Shown piece by piece: positions 44,582-53,160 of a stretch of 54,536 bases of DNA. The stretch comes from an uncultured Massilia sp. (GTDB lineage Bacteria > Pseudomonadota > Gammaproteobacteria > Burkholderiales > Burkholderiaceae), in assembly GCA_946481275.1 (NCBI GenBank), contig CAMLMV010000044.1, positions 1 to 54,536 on the forward strand, read 5' to 3'. Positions within the stretch are counted from its first letter, which is position 1, and each line of letters begins with the position of its first letter. Under the pieces are notes generated by a model. That model searched no databases, was not told where the DNA came from, and saw nothing but the letters and a program-made list of their open reading frames with translations. A program made the position numbers and the translations under genes.

Positions 44582-44620
44582 TTGACAGGTCGCACTGTCG
44601 GTTTTGCTACACAAAAGCAA
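44582..44620 (+). promoter_or_regulatory. Promoter/operator candidate upstream of the HDOD gene
   Basis: Consensus TTGACA at 44582-44587 overlaps the inverted repeat GACAG (44584-44588) / CTGTC (44595-44599). A second repeat TTGCT (44604-44608) / AGCAA (44616-44620) follows. The -10 (TGCTAC) is poor. The region is AT-rich and divergent with the glycosylase. Confidence 0.35.
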
Positions 44621-44707
44621 TACTTTGCTGCAACTTCTACGGTACTGGTTTATAGTGACAAACTTCGCATGGATTGCCGTGCAGCATCATCAGTTCCTCT
44701 TCCCGTC

Positions 44708-45580
44708 ATGAGTACAGCAGCCGCCCTGGCGCGCCCGAGCGCCGTCGCCGAGGATCCCGTCGACGCCCTGATCAGGTCGATCCGAATCCCGCCTCGCCCC
44801 AGCCTGCTCGCCGACCTGCAACGGGAACTGGCCTCGTCCGATCCGAGCCCGGCCGCCATCAGCCGCATCGTCGCCAGCGACGTCGGCATGTCGGGCGCGC
44901 TGCTGAAACTTGCCAATTCATCCATCTTCGGGGGCCGGCGCAAGGCCAAGTCGATCGAGCAGGCGATCCTGTTCCTCGGCATTAACCAGGTCGCATCCCT
45001 GATGACCGGGCTGCTCGCGCGCCGGTCGATCCCGGCCAACGGCGCCGCTCTGGCCAGCTTCTGGGAAGTGTCGAGCCGCCGCGCCGAGGCGATGGTGTTC
45101 CTGTCGCGCCGCCTGCGCATCGGCGAGGCCGACGTGGCGCACACCTTCGGGCTGTTCTGCGACACCGGCGTGCCGCTGCTGATGGACCGCTTCCCCGACT
45201 ATGCCGCCACCTACGCCGCGGCGTCGCTGGAGACGGAGCGCCCGTTCACGGCGCTGGAAGAAGAGCGCCACAACACGAGCCACACGGCCATCGGCACCCT
45301 GCTGGCGCGCAACTGGGGCCTGTCGGAGGATGTCGCCTGGTCCATCCTGCACCACCACGATTACGCGGTCCTGGACGACGCCGACACGACGTCGACGGTG
45401 CGCTCGCTCGTGGCGCTGTCGCTGCTGGCGGAAAGCGCGATCCGCAAATACCAGGGCGATGCCGAATCGCTCGAATGGAACAAGGGCGGCGCACGGGCGG
45501 TCGCCTACCTGGGCCTTTCCGACGAGGAAACGGCCGAGCTGCTCGACGAGCTGCACGAAGCGTTCCACGCGGACCAGTAA
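44708..45580 (+). CDS. HDOD domain protein
   Basis: 290 residues from ATG 44708; ATG 44669 is an alternative, and neither has a clear ribosome site. The HDOD domain runs from PRPSLLADLQRELASSDPSP through SRIVASDVGMSGALLKLANS and SIEQAILFLGINQVASLMTG, with later ARNWGLSEDVAWSILHHHD. It lacks a complete catalytic HD pattern I can identify, as is usual. Such proteins act in signalling networks, often with c-di-GMP or chemotaxis genes, which fits the neighbours. Confidence 0.88.
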   Translation: MSTAAALARPSAVAEDPVDALIRSIRIPPRPSLLADLQRELASSDPSPAAISRIVASDVGMSGALLKLANSSIFGGRRKAKSIEQAILFLGINQVASLMTGLLARRSIPANGAALASFWEVSSRRAEAMVFLSRRLRIGEADVAHTFGLFCDTGVPLLMDRFPDYAATYAAASLETERPFTALEEERHNTSHTAIGTLLARNWGLSEDVAWSILHHHDYAVLDDADTTSTVRSLVALSLLAESAIRKYQGDAESLEWNKGGARAVAYLGLSDEETAELLDELHEAFHADQ

Positions 45581-45663
45581 CGCGTCTTTACTTCCGCCCC
45601 GGACGGGCAGATACTTCGATTCATAAGAATGAGAATCGACGAATCGCCGGCCGAGGAGGAGAC

Positions 45664-46845
45664 ATGAAACGCCTGGCGTCCCTGCTGCTCGCACTACCCC
45701 TGCTGTTGCTGGCCGGTTGCGCCAGCACGCCGCAACTCGCCCCGCCGCCCCCGCTGTTCGCCGACGCGTCGTTCAAGCCGCCGTCGGAACCCATCGGCGC
45801 ACAAAACCTGTTCACGCTGAGCCCCGCCATGCAGGCCTACGTGCACAGTCCCGCCTTCGAAGCGCACCTGCGCAGCAAGGGCCTGGAACGGGGCCTGATC
45901 GACGCGCTGTACAGCAAGACCGACCTGAAACTCGAATACGACGCCAGCCGCACGCGCACGGCCGCCGAAACGTACGAGGCGCGCGCCGGCAACTGCCTGT
46001 CGCTCGTCGTCATGACGGCCGCCTTCGCGCGCGAACTCGGCATGACGGTGCGTTTCCGCAGCGTGCTCGCGGACGAGACCTGGAGCCGCGACGGCGGCAT
46101 CTACCTCGTGGCCTCGCACGTCAACATCGCGCTGGGCCACCGCAAGCGCAGCGGCCTGCTGTACGACGAGACGTCGGAGCGCGAACTGGTCGTCGACTTC
46201 CTGCCGCCGCCGGAAGCGAGCCGCTTCCACACGCGCCAGCTGGAAGAAGAGGACATCGTCGCGCTGTACCTCAACAACCGCGCCGCCGAATCCCTCGTGC
46301 GGGGCAAGATCGACGACGCCTACTGGTGGGCGCGCGCCGCGGTGGCGACCAATCCGCCGAACGCGATCGCCTACAACACGCTGGGCGTCATCTACCAGCG
46401 CCACGGCGACCTCGTCATGGCCGAACGGGCCTTGCGCACGGCCCTCGACCGCGAACCGGAAAGCATCGTCGTGATGCAGAACCTCGGTCCCCTGCTGGCG
46501 GCGACCGGACGCCCGGCCGAAGCGGCCGAGATGGCGCGGCGCGTGGCCAGGATCGAACCGGTCCCGCCGTTCCAGTATTTCGACAAGGGCATGGTGGCAC
46601 TCAAGGCGGGCGACTACGACGCCGCGCGCAAGCTGTTCGAACGCGAAGTCAAGCGCGCGCCCTACTACGACGAGTTCCACTTCTGGCTGGCGGTGACGCT
46701 GCTGCAGCTGGGCGAGGCAAAAGAAGCGCGCGAACAGCTCGCGCTGGCGATCGACACGAGCACGAAGTCCGACAACCGCCAGCTGTACTCGGCCAAGCTG
46801 GCGCACCTGAAGCGCCAGAGCGCGAACAGCGTGCGCATCTACTAG
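45664..46845 (+). CDS. Lipoprotein with transglutaminase-like and TPR domains
   Basis: 393 residues with GAGGAGGA at 45653-45660. Signal peptide ends in the lipobox LLAGC (Cys19), so it is membrane-anchored. A cysteine-protease/transglutaminase-like core follows: ARAGNCLSLVVMTAAFAREL (Cys), ASHVNIALG (His), VVDFLPP (Asp). The C-terminal half has TPR units (WARAAVATNPPNAIAYNTLGV, AERALRTALDREPESI). Likely a periplasmic-side accessory to a secretion or matrix process; substrate unknown. Confidence 0.8.
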   Translation: MKRLASLLLALPLLLLAGCASTPQLAPPPPLFADASFKPPSEPIGAQNLFTLSPAMQAYVHSPAFEAHLRSKGLERGLIDALYSKTDLKLEYDASRTRTAAETYEARAGNCLSLVVMTAAFARELGMTVRFRSVLADETWSRDGGIYLVASHVNIALGHRKRSGLLYDETSERELVVDFLPPPEASRFHTRQLEEEDIVALYLNNRAAESLVRGKIDDAYWWARAAVATNPPNAIAYNTLGVIYQRHGDLVMAERALRTALDREPESIVVMQNLGPLLAATGRPAEAAEMARRVARIEPVPPFQYFDKGMVALKAGDYDAARKLFEREVKRAPYYDEFHFWLAVTLLQLGEAKEAREQLALAIDTSTKSDNRQLYSAKLAHLKRQSANSVRIY

Positions 46846-46852
46846 AACGTAA

Positions 46853-46874
46853 AACGGCCGCATCGGCGGCCGTT
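46853..46874 (-). terminator. Terminator at the lipoprotein / infA convergent junction
   Basis: AACGGCCGC (46853-46861) and GCGGCCGTT (46866-46874) form a 9-bp stem with a 4-base loop. On the minus strand the stem ends in GTTTTAC, so it fits an intrinsic terminator for infA; on the plus strand the T tract is absent. Confidence 0.65.
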
Positions 46875-46894
46875 GTGGTGCGATCGCCCGCCGA

Positions 46895-47158
46895 TCAGCG
46901 GCGACGCTGGCGCGCGGCCGACGGCGTGAAGTTGCCGCGGGTTTCGAGATGGCGGAACACGATGCGGCCCTTGTTCAGGTCATACGGCGACATCTCCAGC
47001 GTGACGCGGTCGCCGGCGATGATGCGGATGTGGTTCTTCTTCATCCGGCCGGACGTGTACGCGACCAGCTGGTGACCGTTCTCGAGGTCCACGCGGAAAC
47101 GCATCTCCGGCAGCACTTCGGTGACCTTGCCATTCATTTCGATCAGCTCTTCTTTCAT
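46895..47158 (-). CDS. infA: Translation initiation factor IF-1, long variant
   Basis: 87 residues. The OB-fold matches IF-1 through [21 protein letters not shown] and the [20 protein letters not shown] block, with [11 protein letters not shown] beyond it. It is about 15 residues longer than E. coli IF-1, with a basic C-terminal tail ([10 protein letters not shown]). This form is often a second infA copy outside the ribosomal cluster in Burkholderiales. It binds the 30S A site. AGGAAAA precedes ATG 47158. Confidence 0.92.
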   Translation of the reverse strand: MKEELIEMNGKVTEVLPEMRFRVDLENGHQLVAYTSGRMKKNHIRIIAGDRVTLEMSPYDLNKGRIVFRHLETRGNFTPSAARQRRR

Positions 47159-47538
47159 GGTTTTCCTTTCAATGTACTCCCTGCCCCTTCGTATGGCATG
47201 CGCCCGGGACGGCCAAATGGCCATCGCAGCGTCATCCTCGGGACGCTGGTCACGCATTGCCTGCTGGGGTCTGGAAAAAGCGGCGCCGGCTTGGTTCGTG
47301 GCGCCGTGAATGGGGATGGGAGCGATATGGGGACGTTGCTGCGAAAAAAAAGGGGGCACTTCCAGCTTCTGTTGCCACGAAGCCATAATCTTGTAAAGTT
47401 TCCCAATATCCATGTTAAGCTTTTAATCAAAAAACAGGTCAGCATATAAAGCCTCGACCGACACAAGACAGATAACCGCCGTGCTGCCAGGGCCGGCACC
47501 GGCACGCGGCCGAGGCTCAGCGTGCGGAGGGACAATCA
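47159..47538. other. Long AT-richer divergent regulatory region, infA / c-di-GMP gene
   Basis: 380 bases without a gene I can support. Runs of A/T (around 47343-47350 and 47421-47434) and a candidate -10 TATAAA at 47445-47450 for the plus-strand gene occur. The minus-strand frame upstream of infA is open to 47413 but has no plausible domain. GGAGGGA at 47525-47531 is the ribosome site of the next gene. Confidence 0.4.
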
Positions 47539-50529
47539 ATGGGCTTGGTGGATGCCATCATGCCGGGAATCGTCATGCGTCGCCGGTTCATGCTGGTTTG
47601 CGCACTGCTGGCATATGCGTTGCACGCCGATGCCAGGACCTTGCACGTCGTTACCGACAACAACTATCCACCTTATCTTTTCCTGGACGCGAAGGGGCGC
47701 CCCGAGGGTTATATCGTCGACCTCTGGCACCTGTGGGAACAAAAGACAGGCGTCCACGTCGACCTGCAGCCCATGCAATGGAGTAACGCACTCCAGACGA
47801 TGGAGGACCGCCGGGCCGACGTGATCGACATGATTTTCCGCACGCCGGCACGCGACACGCGCTACGATTTCTCCCGGCCATACGACACGCAGACCGTCGG
47901 CATCTATGTCGATCCGTCGATTTCCGGCATCCATGACGTCCAGTCGCTGAACGGCTTCCTGGTCGGCGTGCAGCGCGGCGATGCGTGCGCCGAACAATTG
48001 GCCAGGCAAGGCATCACGAACCAGGTCGCCTACCCCGGCTACGTCGCCATCCTGGATGCCGTCCGGGCCGGCGACATCAAGATCTTTTGCATGGACGACA
48101 GTCCGGCGAACTACTATCTCTATCTCTACCGCGACCAGAAGAAGTTCGCCAAAGCCTTTACGCTGTATTTGGGGCAGTTCCGCTGGGCCGTGGCCAAGGG
48201 CGACAAGGCGACCTTCGATCTCGTCGAGCAAGGCATGGCGCGCATCACGCCGGCGGAGCGCGAAGCGCTGCGGCACAAGTGGTTCAACCAGCCGATACAG
48301 TTCCGGCCCTACCTGCGCATCCTCGCGTTCGTGATCCTCGGCGCGCTCTCGGCGCTGGCCGCCACCCTGCTGTGGATCCGGTTCCTGCGCCGCGCCGTCC
48401 ATGCGCGCACCGCCGAGATCCAGCTCAAGAACGCGCAACTGGAGCGGACCGCCCGCGCGCTCATGGTCGAGCAAGCCCAGCTCCGCACGCTGGTCGAAAA
48501 CAGCCCCGATGCCATGGCGCTGAAAGACAGGAACAACGTCTACGTCCACTGCAATGCCGGCGCCCAGGCCCTGCTCGGCCTGCCGGAGGACAGGATCATC
48601 GGGCGCACCGACGACGACCTGTTCGCGGACAAGGCGTTCGCCGCGTTCAGCAAGGAAAGCGACGAGCAGGTCCTGCGCACGGGCCAGACGCACAGGTACG
48701 AGGAAGCGATCGCTGCGCCGGACGGCACCCTGCGCGACCTGGAAGTGATCAAGGTGCCGATCCGGGCGGACGACGGCGAGACCGCGGGTGTCCTTGCCGT
48801 CGCGCGCGACATCACCGAACGCCGCCGCGCCGAACGCGAACTGCGCGTCGCCTCGGTCGCGTTCGAAAGCCAGGATGGCATGCTGATCACCGATGCCCAG
48901 GGACGCATCGAGCGCGTCAACGCCGCGTTTACCCGCATCAGCGGCTACGCCGCGCCTGACGCCATCGGCCAGAGTCCGAGGCTCCTGCGCTCCGGACTGC
49001 ACGACAATGATTTTTACGAGGCCATGTGGTCGACGCTGACGACGACCGGGTACTGGACCGGCGAGGTGATCAACCGGCATCGCGACGGCAGCCTGTACAC
49101 GGCGCGGCTCTCGATCACGGCGGTACCGGACGCACAGGGCCGGACGATCCACTATGTCGGCAACCTGCAGGACATCACGGCGGAAAAACAGGCCCGTGCG
49201 CTGGCCGAGCGCCTCAAGATGTTCGATCACCTGACCGACCTGCCGAACCGCGTCCTGCTCGCGGACCGCATGGCCCGTGCCATGGCCGGTGCCGGCAGCG
49301 ACCGGGAGTTCGGCGCCGTCATGATGGTGAACCTCGACCACTTCCAGAAGCTGAACGACTCCCTTGGACATGCCGTGGGTGACCAGCTGCTCGTGGAAGT
49401 GGCGCGCCGCATCCGTTCGATCCAGCGCGACGACGATACGCTGGGCCGGTTCAGCGGCGACAGCTTCGTGCTTCTGACCGAACGCCTCGGCACGGACCGG
49501 AATACGGCGGCGGCCCGTGCGCTGCTTGCCGCCGACGCCATCAGGACGGCGATCGCCGAGCCGATGATGCTCGACGGCCACCGGCTGACCTGCACCGCCT
49601 CGCTCGGCGTCACGCTGTTCCGCGACGGCCCGGACACCGCCGATGCCCTGCTGTGCCAGGCCGAGCTGGCCCTGTACAAGAGCAAGCAGAGCGGCCGCAA
49701 CACGGTGCGCCTGTTCGAGGACGGGATGCAGTCCGAACTCGACGACCGCAACTGGCTCGAGAAAGCGCTGCGCGACGCCCTCCGCGACGACGCGCTGACG
49801 CTGCACTACCAGGTCCAGGTCGACGCCCGGGAGCGTCCGGTCGGGGCCGAGGCGCTACTGCGCTGGACGCACCCCGAACGCGGCCCCCTTTCGCCCGCCG
49901 CGTTCATTCCGCTGGCCGAGGAGACCGGGCTGATCGAACCGATCGGGCGCTGGGTGCTCGCCACGGCGTGCCGCCAGCTCGCCGCATGGGCGCGTCAAGA
50001 GACCATGCGTGGGCTGACCCTTGCCGTGAACATCAGTGCGCGCCAGTTCGAGTCCGACAGCTTCGTCGACGACATCCTGGCCGAAGTCAGGCGTACGGGG
50101 GCGCCCGTGGACAAGCTGAAGCTCGAGGTCACGGAAAGCCTCGCGTTCGGCGACCTCGACGCGTCGATCCGCAAGCTGCACGTCCTCCGGGCCAACGGCT
50201 TCAGCATCTCGCTCGACGACTTCGGCACCGGCAATTCCTCGCTCAACTACCTGACCAAGCTGCCGCTCACGCAGCTCAAGATCGACAAGTCGTTCGTCGA
50301 CGAGCTGCCGGCCAGCCATCGCGACGCGATGGTGGCCCAGACGATCATCGCCATGGGACGGGGCCTGGGACTGGACGTGATCGCCGAAGGCGTGGAGACG
50401 GCCGCGCAACGCGATTTTCTCGTCGCGCACGGATGCCATTCCTTCCAGGGCTATTTGTTCGGCAGGCCGCTGCCGGTACGCGAATTCGAGGCGCAGGTGC
50501 TGGCCGCGCTGGTCGCGGCGGAGGCATAG
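47539..50529 (+). CDS. Periplasmic-sensor PAS-PAS-GGDEF-EAL protein (c-di-GMP phosphodiesterase)
   Basis: 996 residues. Signal-like N-terminus, periplasmic SBP_bac_3 amino-acid-binding-type domain (about 35-250, beginning TLHVVTDNNYPPYLFLDAKG), TM about 258-280, two PAS domains (about 317-430, 435-550), GGDEF (about 555-720) and EAL (about 735-990). The GGDEF signature is degenerate: SGDSF at 639-643, so no cyclase activity is expected. The EAL domain is intact (Glu771-Ala-Leu; VTESL, DDFGTG and IAEGVET). It probably lowers c-di-GMP in response to a periplasmic solute. Confidence 0.9.
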   Translation: MGLVDAIMPGIVMRRRFMLVCALLAYALHADARTLHVVTDNNYPPYLFLDAKGRPEGYIVDLWHLWEQKTGVHVDLQPMQWSNALQTMEDRRADVIDMIFRTPARDTRYDFSRPYDTQTVGIYVDPSISGIHDVQSLNGFLVGVQRGDACAEQLARQGITNQVAYPGYVAILDAVRAGDIKIFCMDDSPANYYLYLYRDQKKFAKAFTLYLGQFRWAVAKGDKATFDLVEQGMARITPAEREALRHKWFNQPIQFRPYLRILAFVILGALSALAATLLWIRFLRRAVHARTAEIQLKNAQLERTARALMVEQAQLRTLVENSPDAMALKDRNNVYVHCNAGAQALLGLPEDRIIGRTDDDLFADKAFAAFSKESDEQVLRTGQTHRYEEAIAAPDGTLRDLEVIKVPIRADDGETAGVLAVARDITERRRAERELRVASVAFESQDGMLITDAQGRIERVNAAFTRISGYAAPDAIGQSPRLLRSGLHDNDFYEAMWSTLTTTGYWTGEVINRHRDGSLYTARLSITAVPDAQGRTIHYVGNLQDITAEKQARALAERLKMFDHLTDLPNRVLLADRMARAMAGAGSDREFGAVMMVNLDHFQKLNDSLGHAVGDQLLVEVARRIRSIQRDDDTLGRFSGDSFVLLTERLGTDRNTAAARALLAADAIRTAIAEPMMLDGHRLTCTASLGVTLFRDGPDTADALLCQAELALYKSKQSGRNTVRLFEDGMQSELDDRNWLEKALRDALRDDALTLHYQVQVDARERPVGAEALLRWTHPERGPLSPAAFIPLAEETGLIEPIGRWVLATACRQLAAWARQETMRGLTLAVNISARQFESDSFVDDILAEVRRTGAPVDKLKLEVTESLAFGDLDASIRKLHVLRANGFSISLDDFGTGNSSLNYLTKLPLTQLKIDKSFVDELPASHRDAMVAQTIIAMGRGLGLDVIAEGVETAAQRDFLVAHGCHSFQGYLFGRPLPVREFEAQVLAALVAAEA

Positions 50530-50570
50530 CGCCCTCCGCGCCAACCGATTTATTCACTCAAGAGAAGACA

Positions 50571-51056
50571 ATGCGACGACTGCTCCCCCTCCTGTTCGCT
50601 GCCGTTTCCCAGGCCGCCAGCGCCACCCCGTCCACCGTGACCCTGCACACGGAATTCACGGGCCGCAATAACTGCCTCGATATCGTCAACGCGGATAACC
50701 GCGACCAGTTGCACATGGCCCGCTGCGGTCGCTATTCGGGCCAGATGTGGGAGATCGCGCCCGACGCCGGGAACAGCTTCGTGCGCCTGCGGACGCGCTT
50801 TACCGGCGCGGACATGTGCCTGGACGTGGTCAACGACGGCACCAACGACCAGGTGCGCATGGCGTCCTGCGCCAACGTGACGGGCCAGCTGTGGCACATG
50901 GACCAGACCGGCCCCGGTCCGGGCGTGCGTTTGTGGAACCAGTTCACGGGCCCGGGCAAGTGCCTGGACATCGTCAACGATGGCAGCGGACGCGTGCAGC
51001 TTGCGTCATGCGGCCATTATTCGGGCCAGTACTGGAGCAGGCGCGGTTCTCGCTGA
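50571..51056 (+). CDS. Secreted ricin-type beta-trefoil lectin-like protein
   Basis: 161 residues with a signal peptide (MRRLLPLLFAAVSQAASA). Three tandem repeats of about 42 residues, each with FTG..xCLDIVN, an (M/L)A(S)C cysteine pair and SGQxW (QMWEI, QLWHM, QYWSR), fit the QxW motifs of ricin B-type folds. It may bind glycans outside the cell. It starts 42 bases after the phosphodiesterase and may be under the same promoter. Confidence 0.85.
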   Translation: MRRLLPLLFAAVSQAASATPSTVTLHTEFTGRNNCLDIVNADNRDQLHMARCGRYSGQMWEIAPDAGNSFVRLRTRFTGADMCLDVVNDGTNDQVRMASCANVTGQLWHMDQTGPGPGVRLWNQFTGPGKCLDIVNDGSGRVQLASCGHYSGQYWSRRGSR

Positions 51057-51061
51057 CGGGT

Positions 51062-51553
51062 TTAATCGCCAGGCAACTGCCTCCAGCTTGCCAGCTTCTG
51101 CTCGAACGTCAGCGCCATGTGCGCCGGCGACGATGACGGCAGCACGACGGTCCGATACCCCTGCTCCGCAAACTGCGGCGCGAATTTGCCCGACGTCTGC
51201 CCATTGAACCCGACCGTCTTCAGCTCGGGACACAACCGGTGCAGCCGCTCGAAATCATTGGCCGCCGGGTTGCGGATCGCGGAATCGAGACTGCCTTCGC
51301 GTTCGCACCCGGCCAGTACGTCCCACAGGCCGACACGGTGCGCGAGAAGGCGCGGCAGGCGGTCGGCATACGGCAGCGAATACAGGTCTTCGCCCACCAG
51401 CGCGCCGACCAGTTTCCAGAACTGGTTACGCGGGTGGGCATAGTACTGCTGGGCCGCGAGCGATGCGGCGCCCGGGAAGCTGCCCAGGATGAGGATGCGG
51501 GTGTCTTGCGCGATGACGGGTGCAAGGCCGGTGAGCGGGGAAGAATCGGTCAT
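51062..51553 (-). CDS. DNA-deoxyinosine glycosylase (uracil-DNA glycosylase superfamily family 6)
   Basis: 163 residues. ILILGSFPGAASLAAQQYYAHPRNQFW (in two pieces) is the signature of hypoxanthine-DNA glycosylases. Later LWDVLAGCEREGSLDSAI and VLPSSSPAHM complete the UDG fold. It removes deaminated adenine from DNA. It is convergent with the lectin gene and downstream, across a terminator, of the efflux operon. Confidence 0.9.
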   Translation of the reverse strand: MTDSSPLTGLAPVIAQDTRILILGSFPGAASLAAQQYYAHPRNQFWKLVGALVGEDLYSLPYADRLPRLLAHRVGLWDVLAGCEREGSLDSAIRNPAANDFERLHRLCPELKTVGFNGQTSGKFAPQFAEQGYRTVVLPSSSPAHMALTFEQKLASWRQLPGD

Positions 51554-51576
51554 GGCGCGATTCTAGCCCGCGCACG

Positions 51577-51610
51577 AAAAAAGCGGCGACACGCTCGCAC
51601 GTATCGCCGC
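51577..51610 (-). terminator. Rho-independent terminator of the efflux operon
   Basis: On the minus strand, stem GCGGCGA (pairing bases 51604-51610 with 51583-51589), a mismatch plus a 3-bp inner helix, 6-base loop, then TTTTTT (complement of 51577-51582). It lies 43 bases past the stop of the outer-membrane channel gene. Confidence 0.8.
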
Positions 51611-51653
51611 AAAGGGCATTACCGGAATCACAGTAAGGCCAGGGACTTCGTCT

Positions 51654-53159
51654 TCAGTTGCGCGCCTGCGCGGTATCGTCCGCGCGGGCAGCGGCATCCC
51701 AGCCGCCACCCAGCGCGCGGATCAGCGCCACGGTGGTGATCGCACGGTCGCCGCGCAGCTGCACGGCGTTGCGCTCGACGTTCGCCAGGTTGCGCTGGGC
51801 GTCCAGCAGTTCGAGGTAGCTGCCGCGGCCCGCGTCGTACAGCTTCTGCGCCAGGTCGGCCGAGCGGCGGGCGGAAACCACCGCCGCCTCGATCTCTGCG
51901 CTCTGCCCCGCCAGGATGCGCAGGCCGGCCAGGTTGTCCTCGACCTCGGCGAAGGCCGTCAGGACGCTCTGGCGGTAAGAGCCCACCGCTTCTTCCAGCG
52001 CGGCCTCGCTGCGCACGACGTTGTTGCGGTTGCGGCCACCGTCGATCAGCGGCATCGACAGCGCGGCGCCCAGCAGCCACGAACGGCTGCTCCACTTGAA
52101 CACCTCGGCAAAGCTCGTGCCGACGCCGCCGGCGCCCGCCGACAGGTTCAGCGCCGGGAACATCGCGGAGCGGGCCACGCCGATGCGGGCGTTGGCCGCT
52201 TCCATCGAGCGCTGGGCGCTGGCGATGTCGGGGCGGCGCTCCAGCAGCGTGGACGGCAGGCCGGCCGGGATCACCGGCAGCGCGGCGACGTCCGACAGCG
52301 GCGCCGACGGCGCGGTGAAGTTCGACGCCGGCTTGCCCAGCAGGACGGCCAGCGCGTGTTCCGCCGCGGCGCGCTGGCGCTGCAGGCCGATGGCTTCCGA
52401 ACGCGCCGTCGCCAGCTCCGTCTTCGCCCGCGACAGGTCGAACTCGCCGATGTCGCCGGCGTCGAAGCGGCGGCCCGTGACGCGCACGCTTTCTTCGCGC
52501 AGCTGCACCGTGTGGTTGACGGTCGCGATTTCCGCATCCAGCGAGCGGAGGCGGAAATAGGTCTGCGCCACGTCGGCCTGCAGCGACAGCAGCACGGAGC
52601 GGTACGTCGCTTCCACCGCGCCGGCATCGCCACGGGCGGCCGCCACGTTGGACGACACGCGGCCGAACAGGTCGACCTCGTAGCTGGCCGACAGCCGCGC
52701 CGAGTACACGTTCGCGGCCGGGACGTTCGTGCCCTTCGGCAGGTTGGCCTCCAGCGGCGACAGGCGTTCGCGCTGTGCGCCGACACCGACGCCAACCTGC
52801 GGGATACGGTCCGCTTCGGCGATGCCCGCGATGGCGCGCGCCTGCTTCACGCGGGCGGCGGCCACCGTCAGGCTCTGGTTGTTGGCGGCCGCTTCCGCGA
52901 TGAGGCCATTCAGCGTCTCGTCATTGAAGGCGCGCCACCATTCGCCGCGCGGCTGGGCTTCGGCCGGACGGCCGACGGTCCACGTGGTGCCGTCGGCGGC
53001 GCTGCGCACGTCATTGACGGCGGCAGCGGGAGCGGTCTGCGCTTCCTTGAACGCCGTCGGCGTCGTGATGCTGGGTTGCTTGAATTCCGGAGCGGCGCAC
53101 GCCGTCAGCAGCAGTGCCGCCATCAGCGGAGCCACGCCCCTTGCAATCATCGTTTTCAT
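51654..53159 (-). CDS. Outer-membrane efflux channel lipoprotein, NodT/OprM family
   Basis: 501 residues from ATG 53159 (AAGGAAA upstream). Lipobox LLLTAC with Cys21, then two copies of the OEP domain: ATYRSVLLSLQADVAQTYFRLRSLDAEI and the SRSWLLGAALSMPLIDGGRNR repeat region, with long coiled helices. It forms the trimeric TolC-like tunnel for the RND pump encoded directly upstream (one-base gap). The membrane-fusion gene would lie further upstream, outside the window. Confidence 0.92.
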   Translation of the reverse strand: MKTMIARGVAPLMAALLLTACAAPEFKQPSITTPTAFKEAQTAPAAAVNDVRSAADGTTWTVGRPAEAQPRGEWWRAFNDETLNGLIAEAAANNQSLTVAAARVKQARAIAGIAEADRIPQVGVGVGAQRERLSPLEANLPKGTNVPAANVYSARLSASYEVDLFGRVSSNVAAARGDAGAVEATYRSVLLSLQADVAQTYFRLRSLDAEIATVNHTVQLREESVRVTGRRFDAGDIGEFDLSRAKTELATARSEAIGLQRQRAAAEHALAVLLGKPASNFTAPSAPLSDVAALPVIPAGLPSTLLERRPDIASAQRSMEAANARIGVARSAMFPALNLSAGAGGVGTSFAEVFKWSSRSWLLGAALSMPLIDGGRNRNNVVRSEAALEEAVGSYRQSVLTAFAEVEDNLAGLRILAGQSAEIEAAVVSARRSADLAQKLYDAGRGSYLELLDAQRNLANVERNAVQLRGDRAITTVALIRALGGGWDAAARADDTAQARN

Positions 53160-53160
53160 A

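Noticed and set aside
46895..47413. N-terminally extended infA reading frame
   Set aside because: The frame stays open to 47413, but the extra 85 residues have no IF-1 similarity and the ATG at 47158 has its own ribosome site.
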